Below, in pieces: positions 16,548 to 25,369 of a stretch of 64,000 nucleotides of DNA. Position 1 is the stretch's first letter. Every line of letters begins with the position of its first letter. This DNA is from TMED27 sp964350435 (GTDB lineage Bacteria > Pseudomonadota > Alphaproteobacteria > Micavibrionales > Micavibrionaceae): assembly GCA_964350435.1 (NCBI GenBank), contig CAYGJS010000005.1:1-64000 (forward strand), given 5' to 3'. The notes under the pieces were generated by a model, which saw only the letters and a list, made by a program, of their open reading frames with translations, searched no databases and was not told the origin of the DNA. The position numbers and the translations under genes are program-made.

Positions 16548-18053
16548 TTACAGATCGAATTTTACGCCTTGGGCCAGAGGCAGTTCAGTTGAGAAATTGA
16601 TCGTTTGCGTCTGACGGCGCATATAGATTTTCCAGCTGTCAGAACCGCTTTCACGGCCGCCGCCGGTTTGTTTTTCGCCGCCGAATGCGCCGCCGATTTC
16701 CGCGCCAGACGTGCCGATATTCACATTGGCAATGCCGCAATCGCTGCCGGTTGCGGAGAGGAAACGCTCCGCCTCACGCATATCATTGGTGAAAATGGCG
16801 GAGGACAGCCCTTGCGGCACTTCGTTTTGCATGGCGATGGCTTCGTCAAGACTTTGGTATTTCATCACATAGAGTATGGGTGCGAAGGTTTCATGATGAA
16901 CCCCTTCGGTTTGTTTGGGCATCTCGACAAGAGCGGGCAGGACATAGGCACCGCCGAGTTTGGTGGAAGCCTTGCCAGCACCCGCGATAATTTTTCCGCC
17001 CTGCTTGGTTGCTTTTTGCAGTGCCGATTCCATGGCTTTTTTGGCTTCCTGATCAATCAAAGGGCCGACCAGAACGCCCTCCTCAAGCGGATTGCCTATG
17101 CGAATTTGACCATAGGCCTTCACGAGTTTAGGGATCAGTGTTTTGTATATGTCTTTGTGGACAATCAGGCGGCGGGTTGTCGTGCAACGCTGACCGCATG
17201 TGCCGACCGCGCCGAATAGAATAGCGCGCAGTGCCATATCAAGATCGGCGCTGGGGGCAATGACGAGAGCATTATTGCCGCCGAGCTCTAGCAGGCTGCG
17301 TCCGAAACGATCGGCGACAGTTCTACCAACGGCTTGCCCCATGGCCGTGCTGCCGGTTGCGCTGATGAGCGGGAAGGCCTCATGCGCCACCATGGCGGCG
17401 CCGATATCACCGCCGCCGATCAAGATTTGGGAGAGGTGATCGGGAATTTCATGTCCGGATTTGCGGAATTTCTTTACGGCGCGTTCAAAGATATTTTGGC
17501 AGGCCAGCGCAGTGAGCGGGGTTTTTTCCGATGGTTTCCAAACCACAGAATCACCGCAAACAAAAGCGATGGCCGCATTCCAAGACCATACGGCCACGGG
17601 AAAGTTAAAAGCCGAGATAACGCCGACGGGTCCGAGGGGGTGCCAAAGCTCGCGCATATGGTGGTTGGGCCGCTCTGAGCCCATTGTCAGGCCATAAAGC
17701 TGGCGGGACAATCCTACGGCATAGTCGCAGATATCAATCATTTCCTGCACTTCGCCTAGACCTTCGGAGAGGATCTTGCCGCATTCGATGGTCACAAGTC
17801 TGCCGAGATCGTCCTTGGCGGCGCGAAGTTCTTCGCCCAGCAAGCGCACAAATTCACCGCGCACGGGGGCTGGAATCTTGCGCCATTGCTCATAGGCGGA
17901 TTTGGCGTTATTGGCGATTATGTCTACGTCCTTGGCTTTATGCTCTTTCAGCTTGCCGAGGCTGGAACCATCGATCGGTGAGAAGACCTCCAATGTGCCT
18001 TTGGAAGATGTTTTCACATTCAACAGACTTAGAACATCTTGATAATTTGGCAT
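16548..18053 (-). CDS. Aldehyde dehydrogenase, ALDH7 (antiquitin/AmaB) type
   Basis: A 501-residue NAD-dependent aldehyde dehydrogenase. It carries the N-terminal substrate-cofactor region GPVGVISAFNFPVAVWSWN, VWKPSEKTPLTALA, the catalytic glutamate motif LELGGNNA and the catalytic cysteine in GTCGQRCTTTRRL; these sequences are typical of ALDH7, as is the C-terminal EIGGAFGGEKQTGGGRESG. ALDH7 enzymes oxidise alpha-aminoadipate semialdehyde in lysine breakdown, so that is the likely substrate. AGAGGATGAA precedes the ATG. No other lysine-pathway gene is next to it. Confidence 0.88.
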   Translation of the reverse strand: MPNYQDVLSLLNVKTSSKGTLEVFSPIDGSSLGKLKEHKAKDVDIIANNAKSAYEQWRKIPAPVRGEFVRLLGEELRAAKDDLGRLVTIECGKILSEGLGEVQEMIDICDYAVGLSRQLYGLTMGSERPNHHMRELWHPLGPVGVISAFNFPVAVWSWNAAIAFVCGDSVVWKPSEKTPLTALACQNIFERAVKKFRKSGHEIPDHLSQILIGGGDIGAAMVAHEAFPLISATGSTAMGQAVGRTVADRFGRSLLELGGNNALVIAPSADLDMALRAILFGAVGTCGQRCTTTRRLIVHKDIYKTLIPKLVKAYGQIRIGNPLEEGVLVGPLIDQEAKKAMESALQKATKQGGKIIAGAGKASTKLGGAYVLPALVEMPKQTEGVHHETFAPILYVMKYQSLDEAIAMQNEVPQGLSSAIFTNDMREAERFLSATGSDCGIANVNIGTSGAEIGGAFGGEKQTGGGRESGSDSWKIYMRRQTQTINFSTELPLAQGVKFDL

Positions 18054-18080
18054 TTCATCCTCTTTTCAAATAAATATTAA

Positions 18081-18147
18081 ACCGCGAAGAACACAAAGAA
18101 CGCTAAGGTTTATATAAATTCTTAGCGGGCTTTGTGTCCGTAGCGGT
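18081..18147. repeat. Long imperfect inverted repeat (ACCGC...GCGGT)
   Basis: The left arm runs ACCGCGAAGAACACAAAG then CGCTAAG; the right arm is its near complement, CTTAGCG, CTTTGTGT and GCGGT. The 67-base hairpin separates the ALDH and DUF924 genes, both minus strand. It resembles a dispersed element common in unrelated genomes and may act as a transcription barrier. Confidence 0.75.
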
Positions 18148-18153
18148 ATAAAA

Positions 18154-18711
18154 TCATAAAAACCCCTTATGTGTTTTCAGGAATTCAATTTCTTCTTCCG
18201 TGCTCTCACGCCCCAGAACCGCGTTACGGTGGGGAAAGCGTCCGAATTTTTCAATCGGCACCAGATGCCGGCGGGCGTACATATCTCCGGCCGGATTATC
18301 ATGGGCCATGGCTCCGAAAAGCTCGACGGATTTTTTCTGGTCGCTTAAGGTTTCGCTGTGCTGGAACGGCAGATAGAGAAATCCCCGTTTTACAGGTTCC
18401 AGAACCTGATCGAAACCTTTATGGATGGCCTGTTTGGCGATCAAAAGGGCGCGTTCGTCGCTGGCGAAGGCTTTTGGGGAGCCGCGATACATGTGGCGCG
18501 GGAATTGATCCAGGACAAGAATCAGCGCAAGCGAGCCTTCGGCGTCTACCGCCCAGTGATTGCACAGGCCGTCTGCGGCCATTTCATGGGTTACGGCGAA
18601 GCGCTCCTTGATTTCTGCGTCAACGCTATCGCTTTGCTGGAACCATTGCTGGGGCTGGAGCTCCTCAAACCAAAAATGTATAATTTCGCTCTGGGTATCG
18701 CGCATGGACAA
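18154..18711 (-). CDS. DUF924 family protein
   Basis: A 185-residue protein of the DUF924 family (alpha-helical, TPR-like). Family motifs: IIHFWFEELQPQQWF at the N-terminus, LALILVLDQFPRHMYRGSP, YLPFQHSE and the C-terminal GRFPHRNAVLGRESTEEEIE. No enzymatic activity is established. The start may be the second Met (MRDTQ). It is followed on the minus strand, upstream, by a small membrane protein five bases away. Confidence 0.88.
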   Translation of the reverse strand: MSMRDTQSEIIHFWFEELQPQQWFQQSDSVDAEIKERFAVTHEMAADGLCNHWAVDAEGSLALILVLDQFPRHMYRGSPKAFASDERALLIAKQAIHKGFDQVLEPVKRGFLYLPFQHSETLSDQKKSVELFGAMAHDNPAGDMYARRHLVPIEKFGRFPHRNAVLGRESTEEEIEFLKTHKGFL

Positions 18712-18716
18712 TATTA

Positions 18717-19043
18717 TTACACTTTATCGGCGGAATATAAATCGGTTCTTTTTTTGTTCATTTCTCCGGAGGCTTCTGCCTCTTTGAGAATCTTTATGGC
18801 TTTGCTGCGACGCATTTTAGACATGAGGGCAAATACATAGGCGGGCACAAACGGAAAAAGAACCATGCCTATCAGGAAAGGGTTTTTGACAAAGGCCATG
18901 AAACCGGCTTTGGCGAACATGGCATAGAATACCGCGAAAATCAGAAAAGCAATCCCCAGAAAAGCGAATGCTATCATTCTGTATAGTTTTGATCTGAGCA
19001 GCAGTTCTCGTACTTCTTTTCTTTGGGATTCGGAATATGACAT
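18717..19043 (-). CDS. Small membrane protein with two transmembrane helices
   Basis: The 108-residue product was not recognised. It has two hydrophobic segments, about residues 20-42 (YRMIAFAFLGIAFLIFAVFY) and 54-75 (NPFLIGMVLFPFVPAYVFAL), with a short basic N-terminus and a polar C-terminal tail rich in Lys and Glu (RSKAIKILKEAEASGEMNKK). AAAGGGA precedes the ATG. Probably transcribed together with the DUF924 gene downstream. Function unknown. Confidence 0.7.
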   Translation of the reverse strand: MSYSESQRKEVRELLLRSKLYRMIAFAFLGIAFLIFAVFYAMFAKAGFMAFVKNPFLIGMVLFPFVPAYVFALMSKMRRSKAIKILKEAEASGEMNKKRTDLYSADKV

Positions 19044-19124
19044 TGTGTCCCTTTCAAAGGGGGGTATATCTTGCGCTGTTTATGATCAAAAAAACTTCAC
19101 ATTAGAGATTGGTCATGCTGGAGA

Positions 19125-19889
19125 TTAATGGTGAATTTTTGACCATATCTTCTTTTTGTAAGCATACATTATTCCTGCAAAAATCGCGAGATAGAATAAA
19201 ACGTTTATGCCTTTTGCCTTGCGCTCTTCCATTTCCGGTTCGGCGGCCCAGGTCAGGAATTCGGACACATCTTTTGAGTATTGCTCAAGTGTTTCAGGCG
19301 CGCCATCCGTATAGGAAACCTGACCGTCACTTAAGGGCGGAGCCATGGCGATAATGTGACCGGGCATATATTTGTTGTAGTACTGCCCCTGGTGCAGCTC
19401 ATGGCCTGCGGGCGGTTCTTCATAGCCGATGAGAATGCCGTAAATATAGTCAGCACCGCCATGACGCGCCTTGGTGATTAATGACAGGTCAGGGGGGATG
19501 GCTCCATTAGCGGCCGCAGCGGCCTTATCATTTGCGTATGGGGATGGGAATGGGTCGCTGGGGCGGCCGGGACGCTCAAACATTTCACCGTCATCGTTCG
19601 GGCCATCGGTGACCGTGTATTCAGACGCTACGCTCTTGATCTGGTTTTCGTTATACCCCAGTGCCTCAAGATTTCGGAAAGACACCCGTTTCATCGAGTG
19701 ACAGGCGGCGCAGACTTCGCGATATACCTTATATCCACGTTGAAGGGCGGCGCGATCAAAGGTCCCAAAGGGGCCATCGAAATGCCATTCCATCTTCGGG
19801 GGATGCACGACCTCTCCGGCGGCTTTGCCAGATGTTGAAAATGCGGCAAAGGTTAAAAACACGCTGAGGCCAATAAGAATTTTTTTCAT
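19125..19889 (-). CDS. petC: Cytochrome c1 of the bc1 complex
   Basis: A 254-residue periplasmic cytochrome with signal peptide (MKKILIGLSVFLTFAAFS, cut near KAAG), heme-binding CAACH at 60-64, the axial methionine region IIAMAPPLSDGQV, and a C-terminal membrane anchor LFYLAIFAGIMYAYKKKIW. It passes electrons from the Rieske centre to soluble cytochrome c. It is the last gene of petABC, 19 bases after petB. It is separate from cytochrome b, unlike the fused fbcH of Bradyrhizobium. Confidence 0.95.
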   Translation of the reverse strand: MKKILIGLSVFLTFAAFSTSGKAAGEVVHPPKMEWHFDGPFGTFDRAALQRGYKVYREVCAACHSMKRVSFRNLEALGYNENQIKSVASEYTVTDGPNDDGEMFERPGRPSDPFPSPYANDKAAAAANGAIPPDLSLITKARHGGADYIYGILIGYEEPPAGHELHQGQYYNKYMPGHIIAMAPPLSDGQVSYTDGAPETLEQYSKDVSEFLTWAAEPEMEERKAKGINVLFYLAIFAGIMYAYKKKIWSKIHH

Positions 19890-19908
19890 GTTTAATATCC
19901 AGAGTTTC

Positions 19909-21195
19909 TTAAGTCGGGTTTTTCGCCAATACAGCGTCGTTAATACTCACCGGCAGATCCAGCACTTTTTCTTTTTTACTGAGCCAGGGGAGAATCGCAA
20001 GGAAATAGACAAAGTAATATGATGTCGCGAGGAGACCCCAGATACTCATTGGCTGGCCGAGCAGTGTTGCGTCCGCGCTCTGGGAACCGAGATAGCCCAG
20101 AAAGATAAAATTCGCAAGCAGGAGCAGCAGGAAACGGCGATAGATCGGCCGAAAACGCGCGGAACGCACGGGATGGCTGTCAAGCCAGGGCAACACGAAC
20201 CAGAGAAGAATTGAGCCGAACATTGCAATCACGCCGCCGAGTTTGGCCGGGATGATGACGATATCGGTAAAAGGAATACCGACATCAAAGGTGATCGCAC
20301 GCAAAATTGCATAGAACGGCAGGAAATACCATTCAGGCACGATATGCGCAGGCGTGACAAGCGGGTTGGCCGGAATATAGTTATCAGGATGGCCGAGCGC
20401 ATTGGGCAGGAAGAACACGAACAGCGCGTATATGATCAAGAACACAACTGTGCCAAAGGTATCCTTGATGGTGTAATACGGATGAAAAGGCAGCGTGTCT
20501 TGCGGCCCTTTTGTATCAATGCCCAGCGGGTTGTTAGACCCCGTGACGTGCAGAGCCCAGATGTGCAGAAACACGACCGCGAAGATCACGAACGGCAGAA
20601 GAAAGTGCAGCGCGAAGAAACGCGTCAGCGTCGGGTTATCGACGCTGTAACCGCCCCAAAGCAGGGTGACGATGCTGTCGCCGACCAGTGGCACAGCCGA
20701 GAACAAATTGGTAATCACGGTTGCTCCCCACAAGGACATCTGCCCCCATGGCAGAACATAGCCGATGAAAGCTGTGGCCATCATCAGCAGGAAAATCGTA
20801 ACGCCGAGCATCCAGAGCAGTTCACGCGGGCGTTTGTAAGAGCCGTAATACATGCCGCGGAAGATGTGGATATAGACCGCAACGAAAAAGAATGATGCGC
20901 CGTTGGAATGCATATAGCGCAGCAGCCAGCCGCCATTTACATCGCGCATGATGCGCTCAACCGAATCAAAGGCCTGGTTCGTGTCGGCGGTGTAGTGCAT
21001 CGCCAAAACAATCCCCGTAATCAGCATTGTCATCAGCATGACCATGGCAATCGCGCCGAAGTTCCAGAAATAGTTGAAATTTTTAGGTGTCGGGAAAACA
21101 CCGTATTCTTTTTGCAACATTGTGAAGATCGGCAGACGGGAGTCCACCCATTCAATGACCGGATTGTCGAAGCTTACGCGCTTACCATGTCCCAT
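19909..21195 (-). CDS. petB: Cytochrome b of the bc1 complex
   Basis: A 428-residue integral membrane protein with about eight helices. It has the heme-ligand regions LRYMHSNGASFFFVAVYIHI and FVIFAVVFLHIWALHVTGSN, the Qo-site helix motif PEWYFLPFYAILRA, and GYVLPWGQMSLWGATVITNL. It carries hemes bL and bH and oxidises ubiquinol. The N-terminal ESRLP-type region (VDSRLPIFTM) matches mitochondrial and alphaproteobacterial forms. Centre of the petABC operon, with short spacers on both sides. Confidence 0.96.
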   Translation of the reverse strand: MGHGKRVSFDNPVIEWVDSRLPIFTMLQKEYGVFPTPKNFNYFWNFGAIAMVMLMTMLITGIVLAMHYTADTNQAFDSVERIMRDVNGGWLLRYMHSNGASFFFVAVYIHIFRGMYYGSYKRPRELLWMLGVTIFLLMMATAFIGYVLPWGQMSLWGATVITNLFSAVPLVGDSIVTLLWGGYSVDNPTLTRFFALHFLLPFVIFAVVFLHIWALHVTGSNNPLGIDTKGPQDTLPFHPYYTIKDTFGTVVFLIIYALFVFFLPNALGHPDNYIPANPLVTPAHIVPEWYFLPFYAILRAITFDVGIPFTDIVIIPAKLGGVIAMFGSILLWFVLPWLDSHPVRSARFRPIYRRFLLLLLANFIFLGYLGSQSADATLLGQPMSIWGLLATSYYFVYFLAILPWLSKKEKVLDLPVSINDAVLAKNPT

Positions 21196-21212
21196 ATTTT
21201 TAGTCTTTCTTC

Positions 21213-21752
21213 TTATCCAATTTTAATCACTGTGTCGCTGATGAAGGTGTAAGGCGGCACGGCCAGATTCTTGGGTGCGGGGCCTTTGCGAATGCGGCCA
21301 GAAGTATCATAGTGCGAACCATGACACGGGCAGAACCAGCCCCCGTACTCCCCCCGATTTTCTGTCATTTTCTGGCCTGAGGGTACGCAACCCAGATGCG
21401 TACATACACCCACGGTCACCAGCCATTCAGGTTTTTGCACGCGCTGATCGTCTGGTTCCTTGTCAATCAGAGCGGCAACATCAACCAGTTTAGCTTCTTC
21501 AATTTCTTCGGCTGTGCGGTGGCGCACGAAGACAGGCTTCCCTCTCCACATTACGGTGCGCGCCTCTCCGGCGGGAATGGAGCTGACATCGACTTCGGTT
21601 GTCGCCAGAGCAAGCGTGTCCTTTGCGGGGTTCAGAGAATTGATGAGCGGCGCGGCGAAAGCGACAACGCCGACGGCGCCGAACGCGCCAGCCGTAAGTG
21701 CAAGAAAATCGCGCTTGGTTTCATCATGTGTGGTTTCAGGTGCTTTAGCCAT
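21213..21752 (-). CDS. petA: Rieske iron-sulfur subunit of the bc1 complex
   Basis: A 179-residue protein with a Tat-like N-terminus (TKRDFLALTAGAFGAVGVVA) that stays as a membrane anchor, then a Rieske fold with cluster motifs CTHLGC and CPCHGSHYD; the two Cys and two His bind the 2Fe-2S centre. It accepts the first electron from ubiquinol. First gene of petABC, divergent from trmL across a 169-base AT-rich gap that must hold the operon promoter. Confidence 0.95.
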   Translation of the reverse strand: MAKAPETTHDETKRDFLALTAGAFGAVGVVAFAAPLINSLNPAKDTLALATTEVDVSSIPAGEARTVMWRGKPVFVRHRTAEEIEEAKLVDVAALIDKEPDDQRVQKPEWLVTVGVCTHLGCVPSGQKMTENRGEYGGWFCPCHGSHYDTSGRIRKGPAPKNLAVPPYTFISDTVIKIG

Positions 21753-21921
21753 TTTTATCGGTCACGTTTTGTTGAAAATCATTAAGACGAGGTTTTACAT
21801 TTGTATTTATAAACGATCAAGTTCTTTAAATCTACATTTCAGGCTTTATTTTCTTAACTTTATATAGGATTTATACACATGAAATCCAATAGTGCCGTTT
21901 TTTAAATGGAAAAATCAGCCC

Positions 21922-22371
21922 ATGACCCGCATTGCCCTGTATCAACCCGAGATCGCGCCGAATGTCGGTGCGATGATTCGTGTATGCGCCTGTATGGAGG
22001 TTGGACTGGATATCATCGAGCCCTGCGGCTTCCCTTGGGATGAGCGAAAAATTCGTAAATCCGCCATGGACTATATGACGAAAGTCAATTACAGGCTGCA
22101 TGGTTCATGGGAAAAATTTCTGGAATGTTACAATGACAGACGGATCATTTTGATGACAACAAAAGCTTCCAGTGCCTATACAGCGTTTAAATATCAGGAC
22201 AATGATATTTTGCTGGCGGGACGTGAAAGCGCCGGCGTTCCCCAAAACGTGCATGATTTTGTGCAGGGGCGCGTATGTATTCCCATGAGCGGGGATGCAC
22301 GTTCGATGAATATCGTCAATGCGACATCAATGATTTTGGGTGAAACTCTTAGACAAGTGAGACAATTATGA
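21922..22371 (+). CDS. trmL: tRNA (cytidine(34)-2'-O)-methyltransferase
   Basis: With the start at 21922 the protein is 149 residues and begins MTRIALYQPEIAPNVGAMIR as in the TrmL subfamily of SPOUT enzymes. Knot motifs: LAGRESAGVP and CIPMSGDARSMNIVNATSM near the C-terminus. It 2'-O-methylates the wobble base of tRNA-Leu isoacceptors. An in-frame ATG at 21892 would add ten non-conserved residues. The stop overlaps the hemF start by four bases, so the two genes are coupled. Confidence 0.9.
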   Translation: MTRIALYQPEIAPNVGAMIRVCACMEVGLDIIEPCGFPWDERKIRKSAMDYMTKVNYRLHGSWEKFLECYNDRRIILMTTKASSAYTAFKYQDNDILLAGRESAGVPQNVHDFVQGRVCIPMSGDARSMNIVNATSMILGETLRQVRQL

Positions 22372-23264
22372 ATTGGGATGAGAAAAAGGATCTGGCGGCT
22401 GCGTGGTTTAAGGATTTGCGCAATCAGATTTGCGCCGAGTTTGAGGCGATTGAGGATGAGCTATCAGGTGGGAATAAGTCTGCGCTGGCGGCGGGGCGTT
22501 TTGAGCGCACGCCTTGGAGACGCGAAAATAGCGACAAACCAAACGAATCAGGAAGCGTTCTAAAAGGCGGCGGCGAGATGTCCGTGATGCGGGGGCGCGT
22601 GTTTGAAAAAGTGGGCGTGAACATCTCCACCGTGCACGGTACGTTTTCCCCCGAATTTGCGGCGAAGATTCCGGGGGCGGAAGACAGCGATGGCGCGTTC
22701 TGGGCGGCGGGTGTGTCTTTGGTGGCGCATATGCAAAACCCGAAAGTGCCGGCCGTGCATATGAATACGCGGATGATTGTGACCTCCAAGGCGTGGTTCG
22801 GGGGCGGGGCGGATTTGACGCCGATGGTTGAAAACCCCGATGACACCAAAATTTTCCATGCGGCTTTCAAGGCGTGCTGTGATGCGCATGATCCGGCCTA
22901 TTACAAGGCGCATAAAGAATGGTGCGACCGGTATTTCTTCTTGCCGCACAGGAACGAACCGCGCGGGGTGGGCGGAATTTTTTATGATTATCTTGATTCA
23001 TCGGATGATGGCGGGGACTGGTCTTCGGATCTTGACTATACGCAGGATGTCGGGCGGACGTTTTTATCCGTCTATCCGAAGATCGTGCGGGCGCATATGA
23101 ACGAAAGCTGGAGCGAGGCCGAGCGCGAGCATCAGCTTATCCGCCGCGGGCGGTATGTGGAATATAATCTGCTGTATGATCGCGGGACGCAGTTTGGCCT
23201 TAAGACCGGAGGCAATACCGAGGCGATCCTGATGTCGATGCCGCCGGAAGTGAAATGGCCGTAA
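22368..23264 (+). CDS. hemF: Oxygen-dependent coproporphyrinogen III oxidase
   Basis: A 298-residue enzyme with the HemF signatures GGGEMSVMRGRVFEKVGVN, VHMNTRMIVTSKAWFGGGAD, EWCDRYFFLPHRNEPRGVGG and the C-terminal RRGRYVEYNLLYDRGTQFGL. It decarboxylates two propionates of coproporphyrinogen III in heme synthesis, using O2, which points to an aerobic lifestyle. Translationally coupled to trmL by an ATGA overlap. No regulator site was recognised. Confidence 0.95.
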   Translation: MNWDEKKDLAAAWFKDLRNQICAEFEAIEDELSGGNKSALAAGRFERTPWRRENSDKPNESGSVLKGGGEMSVMRGRVFEKVGVNISTVHGTFSPEFAAKIPGAEDSDGAFWAAGVSLVAHMQNPKVPAVHMNTRMIVTSKAWFGGGADLTPMVENPDDTKIFHAAFKACCDAHDPAYYKAHKEWCDRYFFLPHRNEPRGVGGIFYDYLDSSDDGGDWSSDLDYTQDVGRTFLSVYPKIVRAHMNESWSEAEREHQLIRRGRYVEYNLLYDRGTQFGLKTGGNTEAILMSMPPEVKWP

Positions 23265-23296
23265 TTGATTAATTTATGGCTTTTGATGCTTTTTTA

Positions 23297-23324
23297 TTGA
23301 CTTTTTATTGAAAAACTTTATAAA
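23297..23324 (+). promoter_or_regulatory. Sigma-70-type promoter for the gene at 23356
   Basis: TTGACT (23297-23302) and TATAAA (23319-23324) are spaced by 16 bases in an AT-rich gap, about 25 bases before the ribosome site GGAG of the next gene. Confidence 0.65.
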
Positions 23325-23355
23325 TCGTCCTCATATCAAAAATCGGAGATTGAAT

Positions 23356-23718
23356 ATGAAAAAACTAGAATCAGGACAAGTTTTAACTGATGACGATTCA
23401 GGTGCAAAGCTTACAGTTGTGGCCGTGTCTGAGTCTGGGAAGAATGCTCTGCTTATAAGGGAAAATGGTTCCGGAAGCATAGCAGGTTCATTTAATAATG
23501 TTGCTCTTAATTTGACAGGTGCTGGGGCAGAGGTCTCACTGACGGGTTTATCGGCAGCTTCGGGGAAACTGGGTCTAGGACGCGAGTTTGTGCTTGTGTC
23601 CGATTGGAAACCTTGGTCAAGTGATAATACTCCTGGTTCTCAGGCGAGCCAAGATGATGAAGTCAATGAACTTGTTGAAATTGCTCGAGGATGGACGCCT
23701 CCAGAGGCGCATACCTAA
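23356..23718 (+). CDS. Hypothetical protein, 120 aa
   Basis: Not recognised. The start at 23356 has GGAG eight bases upstream; an in-frame ATG at 23308 lies before the -10 box and is rejected. The sequence is acidic and small-residue-rich: DDDSGAKLTVVAVSESGKNA, LLIRENGSGSIAGSFNNVAL, then a Ser/Asp-rich tail. Several short beta strands are likely. No signal peptide. It has its own promoter and shares stop bases with the convergent cca gene, so it looks like an independent unit. Composition is more AT-rich than its neighbours. Confidence 0.6.
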   Translation: MKKLESGQVLTDDDSGAKLTVVAVSESGKNALLIRENGSGSIAGSFNNVALNLTGAGAEVSLTGLSAASGKLGLGREFVLVSDWKPWSSDNTPGSQASQDDEVNELVEIARGWTPPEAHT

Positions 23719-24893
23719 TTTTTAAACCCGTTTTCAATCCACTGACTTTCCAGACGCTCAAGCTCGGCGCCGAGATCAGGGCCGGGCTTGAAGCCCTTTA
23801 TCAAGAGATCCTGCCCGCTTACGGGAAAATCGGGAACGTCCCAATTCTGGATGATATCGAGGGCGGATTTGGCCTGCACGGCATTCACGCGGTCAGTGGC
23901 CAGTTCGATCATGAGCGCATAGGCGGTGGGCGTGCGCCCCTGTTTATAGACCGCAACTTTGACGGGGTGGGGCTGGTTTAAGTCCTGCATATCAAGAACG
24001 GCGGTGATGGATTTCATATCGCGCTGGAAGACTTTGGGGATCAGCAGATATTTGCTAAGGCCGCGCGCCCCTGCCCCTTCAAAACCGCTCAGGACTAATA
24101 GCCGCGAGGAGATCGAAGCGAGGCCGAAACGGCTCTCAAAATGGCAAAGGGCAGAGAGGATTTTCGGATCATACTGCGCGCCCGCAAGATCAGGCACCAC
24201 GCCGCATTCAAACATCATTTGTAGCCCCGATACGGGGTTTTCAAAACTCAGAATTTTGAAGATTTCCTGCGTGATGCGCTCTTTCGACAGGGAAATGATT
24301 TTATCTGCGCCCGCTTTGCAGGCTTCAAGCGCAGCCTTGTCGGGTTCACCGCCGCCATACAGCGCATGGAAACGGAAGAAACGCAAGATGCGCAGATGGT
24401 CTTCGGCGATGCGCGCATCTGGATTGCCGACAAAAACCACGCGGCGCGAATTAAGGTCTGCCATGCCCTGTCCGAGCGGGTCGAAGATGTTGCCGCTTTG
24501 GTCGGCGAGCAATGTGTTCATGGTGAAATCCCGGCGCATCGCATCGTGCCGCCAATCATCGGTGAAGGCTACGAGCGCTCTGCGGCCATCGGTTTCAATG
24601 TCTTTGCGCAAGGTGGTGATTTCGATGCTCTGCCCTTCACTGACGGCGGTAATGGTGCCGTGTTCGATCCCTGTGGGGATGGCTTTTAACCCTGCGCTTT
24701 CAAGTGCTTTGATCGTGGTTTTGGGCTTATGAAGCGTAGCGAGGTCGATGTCGTTGACCTCCTCACCCAGCAATGCATTGCGGACGCAGCCGCCGACAAA
24801 GAGCGCGTTCTCCTGTCCCAAAGCGGCGAAAACCTTGTCGATGAATGCGCCTTGCATGGCGGGGGGAAGGGGAATGGTTTTTACTGCTTTCAT
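23715..24893 (-). CDS. cca: CCA tRNA nucleotidyltransferase / poly(A) polymerase family
   Basis: A 392-residue class II nucleotidyltransferase. The head domain has FVGGCVRNALLG and the metal motif EVNDIDLAT (D52, D54 region), then RRDFTMNTLLADQSGNIFDP and RIAEDHLRILRFFRFHALYG, all typical of alphaproteobacterial CCA enzymes. It adds or repairs the CCA end of tRNAs. No HD domain is visible at the C-terminus. The start overlaps the DUF1285 stop by four bases, indicating co-transcription. Confidence 0.9.
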   Translation of the reverse strand: MKAVKTIPLPPAMQGAFIDKVFAALGQENALFVGGCVRNALLGEEVNDIDLATLHKPKTTIKALESAGLKAIPTGIEHGTITAVSEGQSIEITTLRKDIETDGRRALVAFTDDWRHDAMRRDFTMNTLLADQSGNIFDPLGQGMADLNSRRVVFVGNPDARIAEDHLRILRFFRFHALYGGGEPDKAALEACKAGADKIISLSKERITQEIFKILSFENPVSGLQMMFECGVVPDLAGAQYDPKILSALCHFESRFGLASISSRLLVLSGFEGAGARGLSKYLLIPKVFQRDMKSITAVLDMQDLNQPHPVKVAVYKQGRTPTAYALMIELATDRVNAVQAKSALDIIQNWDVPDFPVSGQDLLIKGFKPGPDLGAELERLESQWIENGFKN

Positions 24894-25324
24894 GCCCCCT
24901 CCCCCAATGGAAAGTTTTGTCCATCACACTTAATCGCTGCGCCGTGTTCTTCGATCAGATTATAGAGGATGGAACGACCAATGCGCGCGAACAGGCCTTT
25001 ACGGACCTCCACATAGGGGATGCCTTCGCGCAGTTCCCACGCTGTGTCTTTATTGATCGTGATGTCTTCGTGCATATTGGTTTTCATGGTTATTATGTCC
25101 CCTGCTCTATCATAATCGATAATTATGAAGGGCACATCCTCAACCTCGACGGGGTATTTTTCGTACGGGGTTTGCAACCAGTAATCCCCGTTTTCATCAA
25201 TAACGAGCGCGCGGTCAGCGAAGAGCTTGGCCAGAGCCGCGCGTTTAATCTGCGCGCCGTCATGCCACCATGCGCCGTCGCGGGCAATCTTGAAATCGGG
25301 GGGCGTATCGGCTTCGTTATCCAT
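24890..25324 (-). CDS. DUF1285 family protein
   Basis: A 144-residue protein with DUF1285 signatures: IARDGAWWHDGAQIKRAALA, LWLF-like ADRALVIDENGDYWLQTPYE, VEDVPFIIIDYD and the C-terminal YVEVRKGLFARIGRSILYNL. The fold is beta-rich. Function is not established. It is coupled to cca (ATGA overlap), an arrangement seen in other alphaproteobacteria. No signal peptide or membrane helix. Confidence 0.85.
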   Translation of the reverse strand: MDNEADTPPDFKIARDGAWWHDGAQIKRAALAKLFADRALVIDENGDYWLQTPYEKYPVEVEDVPFIIIDYDRAGDIITMKTNMHEDITINKDTAWELREGIPYVEVRKGLFARIGRSILYNLIEEHGAAIKCDGQNFPLGEGA

Positions 25325-25369
25325 AGGTTTTGTTTATCACAAAAAGAATGCAGGCAGAAACCCGATCGC